From: Bacteroides caecimuris
GTDB lineage: Bacteria > Bacteroidota > Bacteroidia > Bacteroidales > Bacteroidaceae
DNA: 64,000 nucleotides
Assembly (NCBI RefSeq): GCF_001688725.2
Contig: NZ_CP015401.2
Span: 1 to 64,000, forward strand
Reading direction: 5' to 3'
The notes under the pieces were generated by a model. The model had not been told where the DNA came from, searched no databases, and was given only the letters and a program-made list of their open reading frames with translations. How positions within the stretch are numbered: position 1 is the first letter of the stretch; the number at the start of each line of letters is the position of its first letter. This document shows positions 37,001 through 43,488 of the stretch, piece by piece. A program made the position numbers and the translations under genes.

Positions 37001-37273
37001 TTTGGCCATACCAATGTATGAGAAGATTAATGTACCTGTGGAAGGTACATTGATAGAGTATCTACCGTCAATATCGGTAGTGGTACCTGTGGTCGTACCT
37101 TTGACAACGACGCTGACTCCTGGCAACGGATCACCGGTCACGTCTGTGACGACTCCCCTAACCATGTTCTGGGCATAGCCATTTGTGGCATACGCAAAAA
37201 GCATCGACAATGAGAATAGTATGATTCTGATTGTTCGGAAACTACTTTTTTGCTTAAAGCATTGTTCTATCAT
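34091..37273 (-). CDS. susC: SusC/RagA-family TonB-dependent transporter
   Basis: A 1060-residue outer-membrane protein. A signal peptide (to about residue 34) is followed by a carboxypeptidase-regulatory-like domain (GVVTDVTGDPLPGVSVVVKG), a TonB-box-like region with NEVVVVGYGTQKK, a plug domain (about 120-235; PLVLVDGVEREMARID) and a 22-strand barrel ending in an aromatic residue (FSVGVDVSF). It imports oligosaccharides with SusD using TonB energy. It begins 46 nt after the epimerase gene. No separate promoter of the TAnnTTTG type was found in that gap. Confidence 0.96.
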   Translation of the reverse strand: MIEQCFKQKSSFRTIRIILFSLSMLFAYATNGYAQNMVRGVVTDVTGDPLPGVSVVVKGTTTGTTTDIDGRYSINVPSTGTLIFSYIGMAKHEVKTQGQTTINVSLSEDVSSLNEVVVVGYGTQKKVHLTGSVASASSKEILKTTASNISQALVGKLPGLVSQQSTGQPGADDVSFLVRGYSSYNGTSTPLVLVDGVEREMARIDASDIESVTILKDASSCAVYGMKGANGVILITTKQGTEGKPVITYRGSVTFNHATNLPKMMNGTQYMQYYNLARQLDNIANGLEPGEGFFTDEEIAATYNGDPTDGYENTDWTSPIYKTTMMHQHNLSVSGGTDKTKYFISGGFLRHNGIIKDHKNQRGNFRSNITTEINRNLNVQLNIAGNIQDYYRPGGYTYENQKGYNLFHLMLYSLPYVPQEYNGYPTSGYRQSGSAANAVYGSANSGFEKARNIRLETSAKIEYSFPFLKGLKASMFASWDYYDGDGKTFTYAYDLMAFTPADKNNANKGNGYSLVKSANLSPEGNMYVGNNKRQKVMLRPSISYNNKIGLHDIGALFLYEQKKENSSSLSGSRKDFDIFDLPELNFGDAATAIINGSSGKSAYAGYVGRLNYAYDNKYLVEASFRYDGSYLFAEGQRWGFFPSVSLGWVASEEDFFKDLLPKIDYFKLRGSVGILGNDNVDPFLYRKLYELNGNNVAFGTSPSSQGTLSNKVAYPMTDLTWEKCRTINLGFEMNAWNGLLGVEFDVFYKYTYDILQNITSIYPASLGGHVPTRMNDGTFDNKGFELILKHRNQIGDFNYSLTGNLTYAHNRILSKRQADGTLPWQSTLGSSIGDVWGLKSMGLYQTQEELDNAPKPIGTKPRLGDIRYMDINGDGQINSQDQVKIARNSRPELMFALMADANYKGFDLSIQLQGAALCDKMLQQNWYNLNGVTDQTPLTKPFYAGVDNAPLYLVENSWRPDNINAEYPRLSISPGTNNAQISDYWKRNGAYLRLKNVVLGYTFPKQWMSKLGVGSLRIYASGQNLLTFTEFKYLDPESANVITGYYPQQRTFSVGVDVSF

Positions 37274-37319
37274 AAGATAAAATTTAATTGGTTAATAAAA
37301 AAGTTTTTGGGTATTAGAT

Positions 37320-38486
37320 TTATTGTAATTCTTCTAGTACTTTCCAGCATTGATATAAGCCCCTGGGGACATGGAAACAGCCTTTCCATTTGCCTCCTTT
37401 AAGTGGCAGAAGTACTTCTCCCTGGCGGTTTAAGTAACCGAACCATTCAGGATATTGAGCATCTTTGAAGTGCGTCCATACATACTCATGTATTTTCTCG
37501 AACCACTCCATACATTGTTTGTCACCTGTCAATTGGTAACCTTTTAGTAGGGAAATAAGTGTTTCAATGTGTACCCACCAAAGTTTTTGGTCCCATTCCA
37601 GTTGTTGGGGAGGGCAACCTTTGCGGTCCATGAAATAGTAGATGCCACCATATTCTTTGTCCCATCCGTAGTTAATCATCGTCAAGGTTACATTTTTTGC
37701 CTTCTCGATTAGATCAGGGCGATTCAGGCGTTTTCCTAAATCCATGATAAACCACATCGCTTCGATGTCGTGTCCGGGAGTCACTTGCCGTCCTTCAAAA
37801 CAGTCTACGAGATTGCCGTCCACTCCTATATTTTCAACAATAATTCCTCCGAGCTCTGGGCGATAGAATACTTCCATCACTTCGTGAATACAAGTCTCTA
37901 TTGTTTTTTCCAGATACTCTTTGTCCAACAAGTGTTCTATTTCAAGTGCCAGATTACAAAGGATCATCGGGAGGGCGAAATTTTTCAGATTACGTGTGCC
38001 CGGATGGATTTTGTTCCATTTACCTTTCGGATTATCTGCCTTTGAGAGAATAATATCGAACGTTTTCTTTGCAATGTCAGCATATTCCTGATTGCCTGTA
38101 GCCAGGCTGAGTTGCCCGAAAGCCATTGTAGCAAATGTATAGGAAAAGATGTTGTATGGTTCTACCAGAGGATTACCTGCCCGATCCAAAGAAAAATACC
38201 AATGATAGTTTCCATCATGTCCGTATTTCTTTAGAAATTCACCGCCTTGAATAGCGCAATCCAGCCATTCCTGTTTTTTCTCAACTTTATTGTAAAGCAT
38301 TGAGAATAACCAAACTTCGCGTCCTTGTAGCCAAATAAATTTATCTGTATCGAATACGTTGCCTTCACGATCCAGACAAGTGAAATAACCACCGAATTCG
38401 TGATCCTGAGAATGGTCTAACCAGAATGGAAGAACATTATTCAGTAGTTCGTCTTTGTATTGGTTTGCTAATTTTTTAAAATCCAT
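37320..38486 (-). CDS. N-acylglucosamine 2-epimerase family protein
   Basis: A 388-residue cytoplasmic (alpha/alpha)6-barrel protein of the AGE/cellobiose 2-epimerase family, which interconverts GlcNAc and ManNAc or epimerises glucose-ended disaccharides at C2. Conserved features are FIWLQGREVWLFS (Arg57 region), GHDIEAMWF (His239) and FHVPRGLYQCW near the C-terminus with the second catalytic-type His. The neighbouring nagA/nagB and GH89/GH20 favour an amino sugar substrate. Family assignment is firm, specificity is not. It lies 32 nt after the MFS porter gene. Confidence 0.9.
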   Translation of the reverse strand: MDFKKLANQYKDELLNNVLPFWLDHSQDHEFGGYFTCLDREGNVFDTDKFIWLQGREVWLFSMLYNKVEKKQEWLDCAIQGGEFLKKYGHDGNYHWYFSLDRAGNPLVEPYNIFSYTFATMAFGQLSLATGNQEYADIAKKTFDIILSKADNPKGKWNKIHPGTRNLKNFALPMILCNLALEIEHLLDKEYLEKTIETCIHEVMEVFYRPELGGIIVENIGVDGNLVDCFEGRQVTPGHDIEAMWFIMDLGKRLNRPDLIEKAKNVTLTMINYGWDKEYGGIYYFMDRKGCPPQQLEWDQKLWWVHIETLISLLKGYQLTGDKQCMEWFEKIHEYVWTHFKDAQYPEWFGYLNRQGEVLLPLKGGKWKGCFHVPRGLYQCWKVLEELQ

Positions 38487-38518
38487 AATTGTTAGTTTTT
38501 TATTTAATAAGGTCTATT

Positions 38519-39925
38519 TTACTGTTCCGAACGGGTCCAGTATCTTTCAATCTCTTCCAGAGACTTTCCGGTAGTTTCCGGTACGAGTTTCCAGACAATG
38601 AGCATATACGGTACACACATGATGGCGAACAGGAAGAATGTTCCGGCTGGAGTAAGATTCTGGAGCATCCAGGGGGTTAGCTGTCCGATCAGATAGGTAC
38701 CGATCCAAAGAGCGAATCCGGCAATGGACATTGCTAATCCGCGTATTTTGGTAGGGTACATCTCAGAGAGAAGTACGAATATCACAGCGCAAATGGAAAT
38801 GGCGCAACAAAAAACATAACACAGAAAGAAGGCTAACAGAAACAGGCTGGAAATATTCCAGGCATTTCCGAGGAGGAAATAACTGCCAATGAGTATCAAT
38901 GAAACGACCATTCCGGATACCCCATAATATATCAGTTTCTTGCGTCCTACTTTGTCAATGATGAGAAGTGCCAGGATAGTGGTCAGTGTATTCACAAGTC
39001 CTACAAGAACCTGATAGAACAGAGAATCCCCTCCTGAAAGACCGGCATTCTCAAAAATAGAAGGGCCGTAGTAGAGAACTGCATTAACCCCCATAAACTG
39101 TCCCAGAATAGCAATACATACACCGATAATGACTGCTTTCAGAATACCTGGTTTCAGAAGGATAGACCATTCTGAACGGGTTTCGGAAACAAGGACGGAT
39201 TTTGTCTCGTTTAGCTGGAAATCAGCTTCTTTAAATGAATTGTAAATCTTTTCCAGAATATAAGTGGCCCTCCTTTCTTGTCCTTTTACTATCAGCCATC
39301 TGGGGCTTTCGGGTATGAAAAAGATAATAATGAAGAATATTATGGCTGGTAATGTCTCCATGCCTAACATACCTCTCCACACTTCTGTAACTACTATTTT
39401 TTCTAACCAGGCGATAGGTAAGTGGTTTCCACTCTCTGAATATGCCAATAACTGGTAGTTGACAAGGTAAGCTCCTAGAAAACCGACAGTTACGGCCAGT
39501 TGATACAGGGAGACCATTCTGCCTCTGAATTGTGCGACGGAAACTTCGGAAATGTAAAGAGGAGATACAATAGAAACGACACCAATCCCGATGCCACCTA
39601 TGATTCTATAAACAACTAACTGGTTAAAGTCAATGCAAAAAGCACAGCCGATTGCTGATGTAGAAAACAGAATGGCAGAAAGTATCATTGTTCTTTTACG
39701 TCCGATGCTGTCGCTCAATATTCCGGAAAAGAGAACACCGACAATCGATCCGATCAATGCGCATCCTACATACCATCCTTGTTGCAAGGTGTCCAACTGA
39801 AACAGATGTGTCACCTGAGCTATTGTTCCGGATATGACAGCAGTGTCATAGCCGAACAGAAAGCCTCCTAAAGCAGCAACGACTGAAAGGAATATGATAT
39901 AACCCAGATTAATTGTTGCTTTCAT
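38519..39925 (-). CDS. MFS sugar porter (XylE/GLUT-like)
   Basis: A 468-residue permease with 12 predicted helices and the sugar-porter signatures: FLFGYDTAVISG in helix 1, DSIGRKRTM (A-motif) after helix 2, GGIGIGVVS, PESPRWLIVKG before the central loop, DKVGRKKLIY (second A-motif) and VPETTGKSLEEIE at the C-terminus. It takes up a monosaccharide or small oligosaccharide across the inner membrane with protons. The locus therefore encodes two unrelated inner-membrane sugar transporters. It lies 5 nt after the DUF4434 gene. Confidence 0.94.
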   Translation of the reverse strand: MKATINLGYIIFLSVVAALGGFLFGYDTAVISGTIAQVTHLFQLDTLQQGWYVGCALIGSIVGVLFSGILSDSIGRKRTMILSAILFSTSAIGCAFCIDFNQLVVYRIIGGIGIGVVSIVSPLYISEVSVAQFRGRMVSLYQLAVTVGFLGAYLVNYQLLAYSESGNHLPIAWLEKIVVTEVWRGMLGMETLPAIIFFIIIFFIPESPRWLIVKGQERRATYILEKIYNSFKEADFQLNETKSVLVSETRSEWSILLKPGILKAVIIGVCIAILGQFMGVNAVLYYGPSIFENAGLSGGDSLFYQVLVGLVNTLTTILALLIIDKVGRKKLIYYGVSGMVVSLILIGSYFLLGNAWNISSLFLLAFFLCYVFCCAISICAVIFVLLSEMYPTKIRGLAMSIAGFALWIGTYLIGQLTPWMLQNLTPAGTFFLFAIMCVPYMLIVWKLVPETTGKSLEEIERYWTRSEQ

Positions 39926-39930
39926 ATAGT

Positions 39931-41028
39931 TTATTTGATTTCAAAGTATTCTCTGTATCTGTCATATAAATGTCCTGCTTGCAGATAAGCTGATTGCGGA
40001 CTTAAAAAGTGAGAAAACTCAAAAGTGATTGCTTTATCATATCCGGCACGTTTTGCCGCTTCCAGTTTCATGCGGAGTTTGTCGAATTTGATCGGCAGGA
40101 ACCGGATGGGCATATCGCGGTCGAATGTTTCCGCGTTTGTCCAACATTGCATTCCGTATTTGTCTGCCAGTTTCTTGTTTACAGTGAAAAAAGCATCCAG
40201 TTCATCGTAGTCGATGTGTCCGTCTTGAAAAGCACAAGCGTCTACTACATCGTGTATGCCATCAAAAATTTCATTCCATTCTCTCTCATGTTGTTCTACG
40301 GATACAGCATCCTCCCTTGTCATTTTTCCGGTTCCCATGACTGCCTTTTTACCATCAATCCAAGGGGATATAAAAGTAGGGAGGCCATTCGATACATCTT
40401 TGCATTGTTTACCCATGGTATGAAATGCACCGATAGCTCCTTTGGTATTACGGCTGATTTCCGTGCTGATATACCAGCCTCCGAAACTCTTATACTTTTC
40501 ACCGTAAGTATTCCATACTTCGTCAATCACATATTTATTATATTCCACTTCCCACGACATATCACGTGTATCCCAATAATGACCGGTGTCATACAGTCCA
40601 AAATAAAACTTCATGTTATATTTTTCAGCCAGTCGTAAGTACATATCTACTAAATCCACGGAAGGCATATAGCATCCTTTTCCTAATAGATATTTGGACG
40701 GATAAGTGATGAACTTGCGATATCCGGAACGGATCATAATAACGGTATCGATACCAATTCTTTTCATGTGCTGAAAGTCGAGATCCCATTCTTTTTCTCC
40801 CCAGTTCTGGTGTGGAATATCGTGGGATATTTCATCTAGAAAAGTGCCTGTGATTTTCAGACCATTATTTTTCGGTACAATTAATTGGCTGTCCGTCCTT
40901 TTGCTCGGAGAGAGAACGAATTCACTTTCATCTTCGCCTTCAGCGGCCAGTAGTGTGGGAGCCATTAGGGCGGAGGCTCCCGCTAATGCGGCTTTCTTTA
41001 AAAAATCTCTGCGATTATTCGCTTCCAT
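39931..41028 (-). CDS. DUF4434 protein, Tat-exported, possible glycosidase
   Basis: A 365-residue protein with a twin-arginine signal (NNRRDFLKKAALAGASALMA, ending near AAEG). The mature part matches DUF4434, a TIM-barrel-type domain: LKITGTFLDEISHDIPHQNW, FQHMKRIGIDTVIMIRSGY, MKFYFGLYDTGHYWD, GGWYISTEISRN and ITFEFSHFLSP. Acidic residues on strand ends (for example in YISTEIS) resemble a glycoside hydrolase active site, but no activity is established to my knowledge. Tat export is unusual for a barrel without a cofactor. It is the first gene of the long operon, about 310 nt after the predicted promoter. Confidence 0.8.
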   Translation of the reverse strand: MEANNRRDFLKKAALAGASALMAPTLLAAEGEDESEFVLSPSKRTDSQLIVPKNNGLKITGTFLDEISHDIPHQNWGEKEWDLDFQHMKRIGIDTVIMIRSGYRKFITYPSKYLLGKGCYMPSVDLVDMYLRLAEKYNMKFYFGLYDTGHYWDTRDMSWEVEYNKYVIDEVWNTYGEKYKSFGGWYISTEISRNTKGAIGAFHTMGKQCKDVSNGLPTFISPWIDGKKAVMGTGKMTREDAVSVEQHEREWNEIFDGIHDVVDACAFQDGHIDYDELDAFFTVNKKLADKYGMQCWTNAETFDRDMPIRFLPIKFDKLRMKLEAAKRAGYDKAITFEFSHFLSPQSAYLQAGHLYDRYREYFEIK

Positions 41029-41415
41029 AGTTTACTTTTTTTAGTTTCTACTCTTTTTAGTATATATTTAACCTATTGAATTTTCTAGTAGTTTAATATT
41101 TATTACTAGCTCGGAATTATTTGCTAGATTTATTAATCCCTTTGAGTTGGCGCTTTTAATTTATTAATTAGGAATTTATTATTACGTTATTTATTAATTA
41201 GGTGATAATTTATGATTAATTTTATTAATATGGCATTAATATTGCCCCATTCGCAGATGGGGCATTTGATGTTTTCTAGTGTATATTTTTCATAGGCTAA
41301 TCATTTTAATCAAGTAATTTAGGTTACTTGGATGAATTGATAGAACAAAGTTAGGCATCCAGAGTCGATTTTTTGCGCAAAAAAACGAAAAAGTGTATTC
41401 AAAAAACGCATCTTT
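41029..41415 (-). other. Long AT-rich leader of the main operon
   Basis: A stretch without a supported gene between the DUF4434 start and the small lipoprotein gene. It holds the promoter/operator at 41346-41412 and then about 310 nt of probable untranslated leader. In the leader are a hairpin with an 8-bp stem (TGCCCCAT at 41243-41250 and its complement at 41257-41264) and two copies of TTATTAATTAGG (41161-41172 and 41191-41202). The leader could host attenuation or a small antisense RNA; nothing proves it. Confidence 0.45.
41346..41412 (-). promoter_or_regulatory. Promoter with AraC-type direct-repeat operator (site B)
   Basis: Minus-strand -7 box TAACTTTG (41346-41353). Two CGTTTTT half-sites (complements at 41381-41387 and 41402-41408) lie 21 bp apart, with 27 nt between the proximal one and the -7 box, identical to sites A and C. 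It should drive the operon from DUF4434 towards GH89. Confidence 0.75.
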
Positions 41416-41859
41416 CTACTCTTTGGGAGATTTATTTGCTGAATATAAGTACCATTCAAAAAAATCATATACAATTTCGTTTGATTCAGGGGTTGGGTCA
41501 TGATTGACTCTATTGCTCATTGCGACTTTATTGCGGTATCCTAAGAGCCGGTTGACCGCTATTGTATGGTTTAGCGCTGTCCACCGGTCTGTTCCGTCAG
41601 AGTATCTGTCCTTGATTTCAGTTCGTCGTCTTTGCCAGTCTTCAACGGTTCTGACTGTATCTCCATTATAATATAATGAAGGAGAGCGAAAATTTCCATA
41701 TACATTTTCGTATTCTGCGGGCGGGCGGAAGTGGCTCGATAACTTATTCCATAGGTTAGAGGAGTCATAATTTCCGCTATTTTTGTTTCCGCTGCATCCT
41801 GCTAGAAATGCTACCAGATGAACGATCAGGATGAATAGCACGATTTTCTTTTGCTCCAT
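41416..41859 (-). CDS. Small lipoprotein, apparently an internally deleted alpha/beta-hydrolase
   Basis: A 147-residue lipoprotein (VAFLAGCSG, lipid Cys22). Residues about 43-84 (HFRPPAEYENVYGNFRSP, then TVRTVEDWQRRRTEI) resemble the start of large acetyl-xylan-esterase-like alpha/beta-hydrolases. Residues about 88-142 (DRWTALNHTIAVNRLLGY, then NRVNHDPTPESNE) resemble their C-terminal end, including the conserved His. The nucleophile region between them is absent, so it is probably not an active esterase. It has its own promoter and operator (41897-41963), so it may still be made. Origin by in-frame deletion is inferred from recalled family sequences. Confidence 0.65.
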   Translation of the reverse strand: MEQKKIVLFILIVHLVAFLAGCSGNKNSGNYDSSNLWNKLSSHFRPPAEYENVYGNFRSPSLYYNGDTVRTVEDWQRRRTEIKDRYSDGTDRWTALNHTIAVNRLLGYRNKVAMSNRVNHDPTPESNEIVYDFFEWYLYSANKSPKE

Positions 41860-41896
41860 AAGTGTTGATTGACTTTAAGAGTTAACATTTACCGAA

Positions 41897-41963
41897 CAAA
41901 GATATGCCACTTTAGTAATGCCTCCGGTACTAAAAACGAAAAGCTATATTCGAAAAACGAATA
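41897..41963 (-). promoter_or_regulatory. Promoter with AraC-type direct-repeat operator (site C)
   Basis: Minus-strand -7 box TATCTTTG (41897-41904). CGTTTTT half-sites (complements at 41932-41938 and 41953-41959) lie 21 bp apart, with 27 nt to the -7 box. It lies between the small lipoprotein gene and the stop codon of the regulator gene, close to the regulator that probably binds it. Confidence 0.75.
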
Positions 41964-41965
41964 AT

Positions 41966-43117
41966 TTATTTTTTATCTGTTCTTGATTTTTTCTCCCGAT
42001 ATTCCAAAGGGGAACATCCTTTGAACTTTTTGAAAATCCGGGAGATATTATTATAGTCTTTGAATCCGGCTTCCGTTGCAATGTCTGCCAATGAACGATC
42101 TGTAGTAAGAAGTAAATCGGCCAGATGGTTGACCCGGCAGTTTAAGATATACTGATAGATGGAAGTATGCATCGCATTTTTGAATTTCACTTCAAAATTT
42201 CTGCGTGAGAGCGGAATCTGTGCCAACAAAGACTCTATGGTCAGGTCGGAATTGTAATGACTTTCTATGTATTTTACAACTTCGAGAATGTAAGGGTCCT
42301 TTATATTATGTTTTTCTGTGGATTGCCGCAATTCTATGCGGATAGGGTTGATGACGATATTGAAGGTCCCTTCATGTTCCTTTTTGATTTGTTGATGAAT
42401 GAGCCTGCCTATAGAATATCCTCCTCTTTCTACTTCGAGCTCTATGGATGAAATGGGTGGATCGGAAATATTACACATCAGTTCGTCGTTATCTACACCC
42501 AATAGAGCAATTTCTTCCGGGATCTGAATATTGTTCATCTGGCAAGTTTCAGAAATGAACAAGGCGTGCGCATCATCACAACAAAATAGAGCGACTGGCT
42601 TAGGGAGTTGCTGCAACCATTGACTTACTTCCATTCTTATTTCGTCTTCCTGCTTATCCGATTCGAAACTGAAAAATTCACCTCCGATACGTTTTATCTC
42701 CTGGCGATAACCTTCGCAGCGTTCGTCAGACCAGACAACTCCTTTAACACCGAAATAAGCAAAATTGCGAAACATCCGTTTGGCAAAAAACTGGGCTGCC
42801 ATTCTTCCCGTACCTTTATAATCACCTGTCAGATTAGAGTAAGTGACGCTCCGGTGATGATAGTTTTGTAGCACTACCGGAATATTCAGCTCCTTCTGCA
42901 AATCGATTGTATCGTTATTCCATTGTCCGATAATGGCGTCGGCTTTCCATTCTTTCGCCCATTTCAGAATACCTTGTTCGCCATGCATTGTGCTATAATA
43001 AGAAGGTAGTCGGTAAAAGAGCCAGGGACCGTTTTCTTTGGAGTATTGGACAAGGCCCTGTAGCAGTTTCCTGTCAAAATCGCTTGAATAGTCTATCAAT
43101 AGAAGAATCTTAATCAT
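41966..43117 (-). CDS. XylR-like AraC-family transcription regulator
   Basis: A 383-residue DNA-binding protein started at ATG 43117 (MIKILLLIDYSSDFD). An in-frame start 12 codons upstream is less likely. Residues about 1-270 form a LacI/XylR-type periplasmic-binding-like sensor domain (LFCCDDAHALFIS, IALLGVDNDELMCN). Residues about 285-380 are two AraC helix-turn-helix motifs (LTIESLLAQIPLSRRNFE and LADIATEAGFKDYNNISRIF). It probably senses a sugar in the cytoplasm and activates the four promoters carrying CGTTTTT half-sites 21 bp apart, the spacing used by AraC dimers. Its own promoter lacks that element. Confidence 0.92.
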   Translation of the reverse strand: MIKILLLIDYSSDFDRKLLQGLVQYSKENGPWLFYRLPSYYSTMHGEQGILKWAKEWKADAIIGQWNNDTIDLQKELNIPVVLQNYHHRSVTYSNLTGDYKGTGRMAAQFFAKRMFRNFAYFGVKGVVWSDERCEGYRQEIKRIGGEFFSFESDKQEDEIRMEVSQWLQQLPKPVALFCCDDAHALFISETCQMNNIQIPEEIALLGVDNDELMCNISDPPISSIELEVERGGYSIGRLIHQQIKKEHEGTFNIVINPIRIELRQSTEKHNIKDPYILEVVKYIESHYNSDLTIESLLAQIPLSRRNFEVKFKNAMHTSIYQYILNCRVNHLADLLLTTDRSLADIATEAGFKDYNNISRIFKKFKGCSPLEYREKKSRTDKK

Positions 43118-43152
43118 TGTTTTATGTTTTTCTTTAGATATGTAGGGATGCA

Positions 43153-43160
43153 CAAATATA
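43153..43160 (-). promoter_or_regulatory. -7 promoter element for the XylR-like regulator
   Basis: On the minus strand TATATTTG fits TAnnTTTG and lies about 36 bp upstream of the regulator's ATG at 43117. No CGTTTTT half-site occurs at the expected distance, so the regulator does not look autoregulated by the same element. Confidence 0.55.
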
Positions 43161-43274
43161 AAAGAATTCTTTTGTTCTCTTGCAATGAAGACTTATTTTT
43201 GTTGCAGCCAACTTATCTGACACTCGGGTGTGTATTGACGGAAATGGTTTGATGCTATTCCTTTTAATCTATAT

Positions 43275-43379
43275 ATGCCCGAAGAGATGCTGACCAAAGA
43301 AATGAAGAAAGCGGACCGGGAACAGGAACGGGAGGAATATGACCGTATGGTGGCACCGGAAATCAACGAAGAAGTCTAG
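43275..43379 (+). CDS. Possible 34-residue charged peptide or gene remnant
   Basis: ATG at 43275 to TAG at 43379 would encode a highly charged peptide (MKKADREQEREEYDRM in the middle) ending in NEEV. The codon choice looks protein-like, but no ribosome-binding site or promoter is evident. It may be the tail of a lost gene upstream of glyS. I do not recognise it. Confidence 0.25.
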   Translation: MPEEMLTKEMKKADREQEREEYDRMVAPEINEEV

Positions 43380-43428
43380 GAATAAGATAAATTAATACCC
43401 TCCCTGGCTTATTTATGAGATAAATCCC

Positions 43429-43436
43429 TATCTTTG
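43429..43436 (+). promoter_or_regulatory. -7 promoter element for glyS
   Basis: TATCTTTG matches the Bacteroides TAnnTTTG element, 52 bp upstream of the glyS start codon at 43489. A transcription start near 43443 would give a leader of about 45 nt. Confidence 0.65.
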
Positions 43437-43488
43437 TGGCACTTTTTACGAAAAAAGCAAATTCAAATTAATAGATATAGAAAAGAAA

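Larger units (their letters stand above)
43118..43488. other. Divergent intergenic region between the regulator and glyS
   Basis: This 371-bp stretch holds the regulator promoter (minus, 43153-43160), the glyS promoter (plus, 43429-43436) and a 34-codon open frame (43275-43379). It marks the boundary between the accessory glycan locus and housekeeping genes. No repeat or attachment-site-like sequence was seen. Confidence 0.6.

Noticed and set aside
40009..40638. 209-codon plus-strand open frame opposite the DUF4434 gene
   Set aside because: Shadow of DUF4434 coding sequence; no recognisable product.
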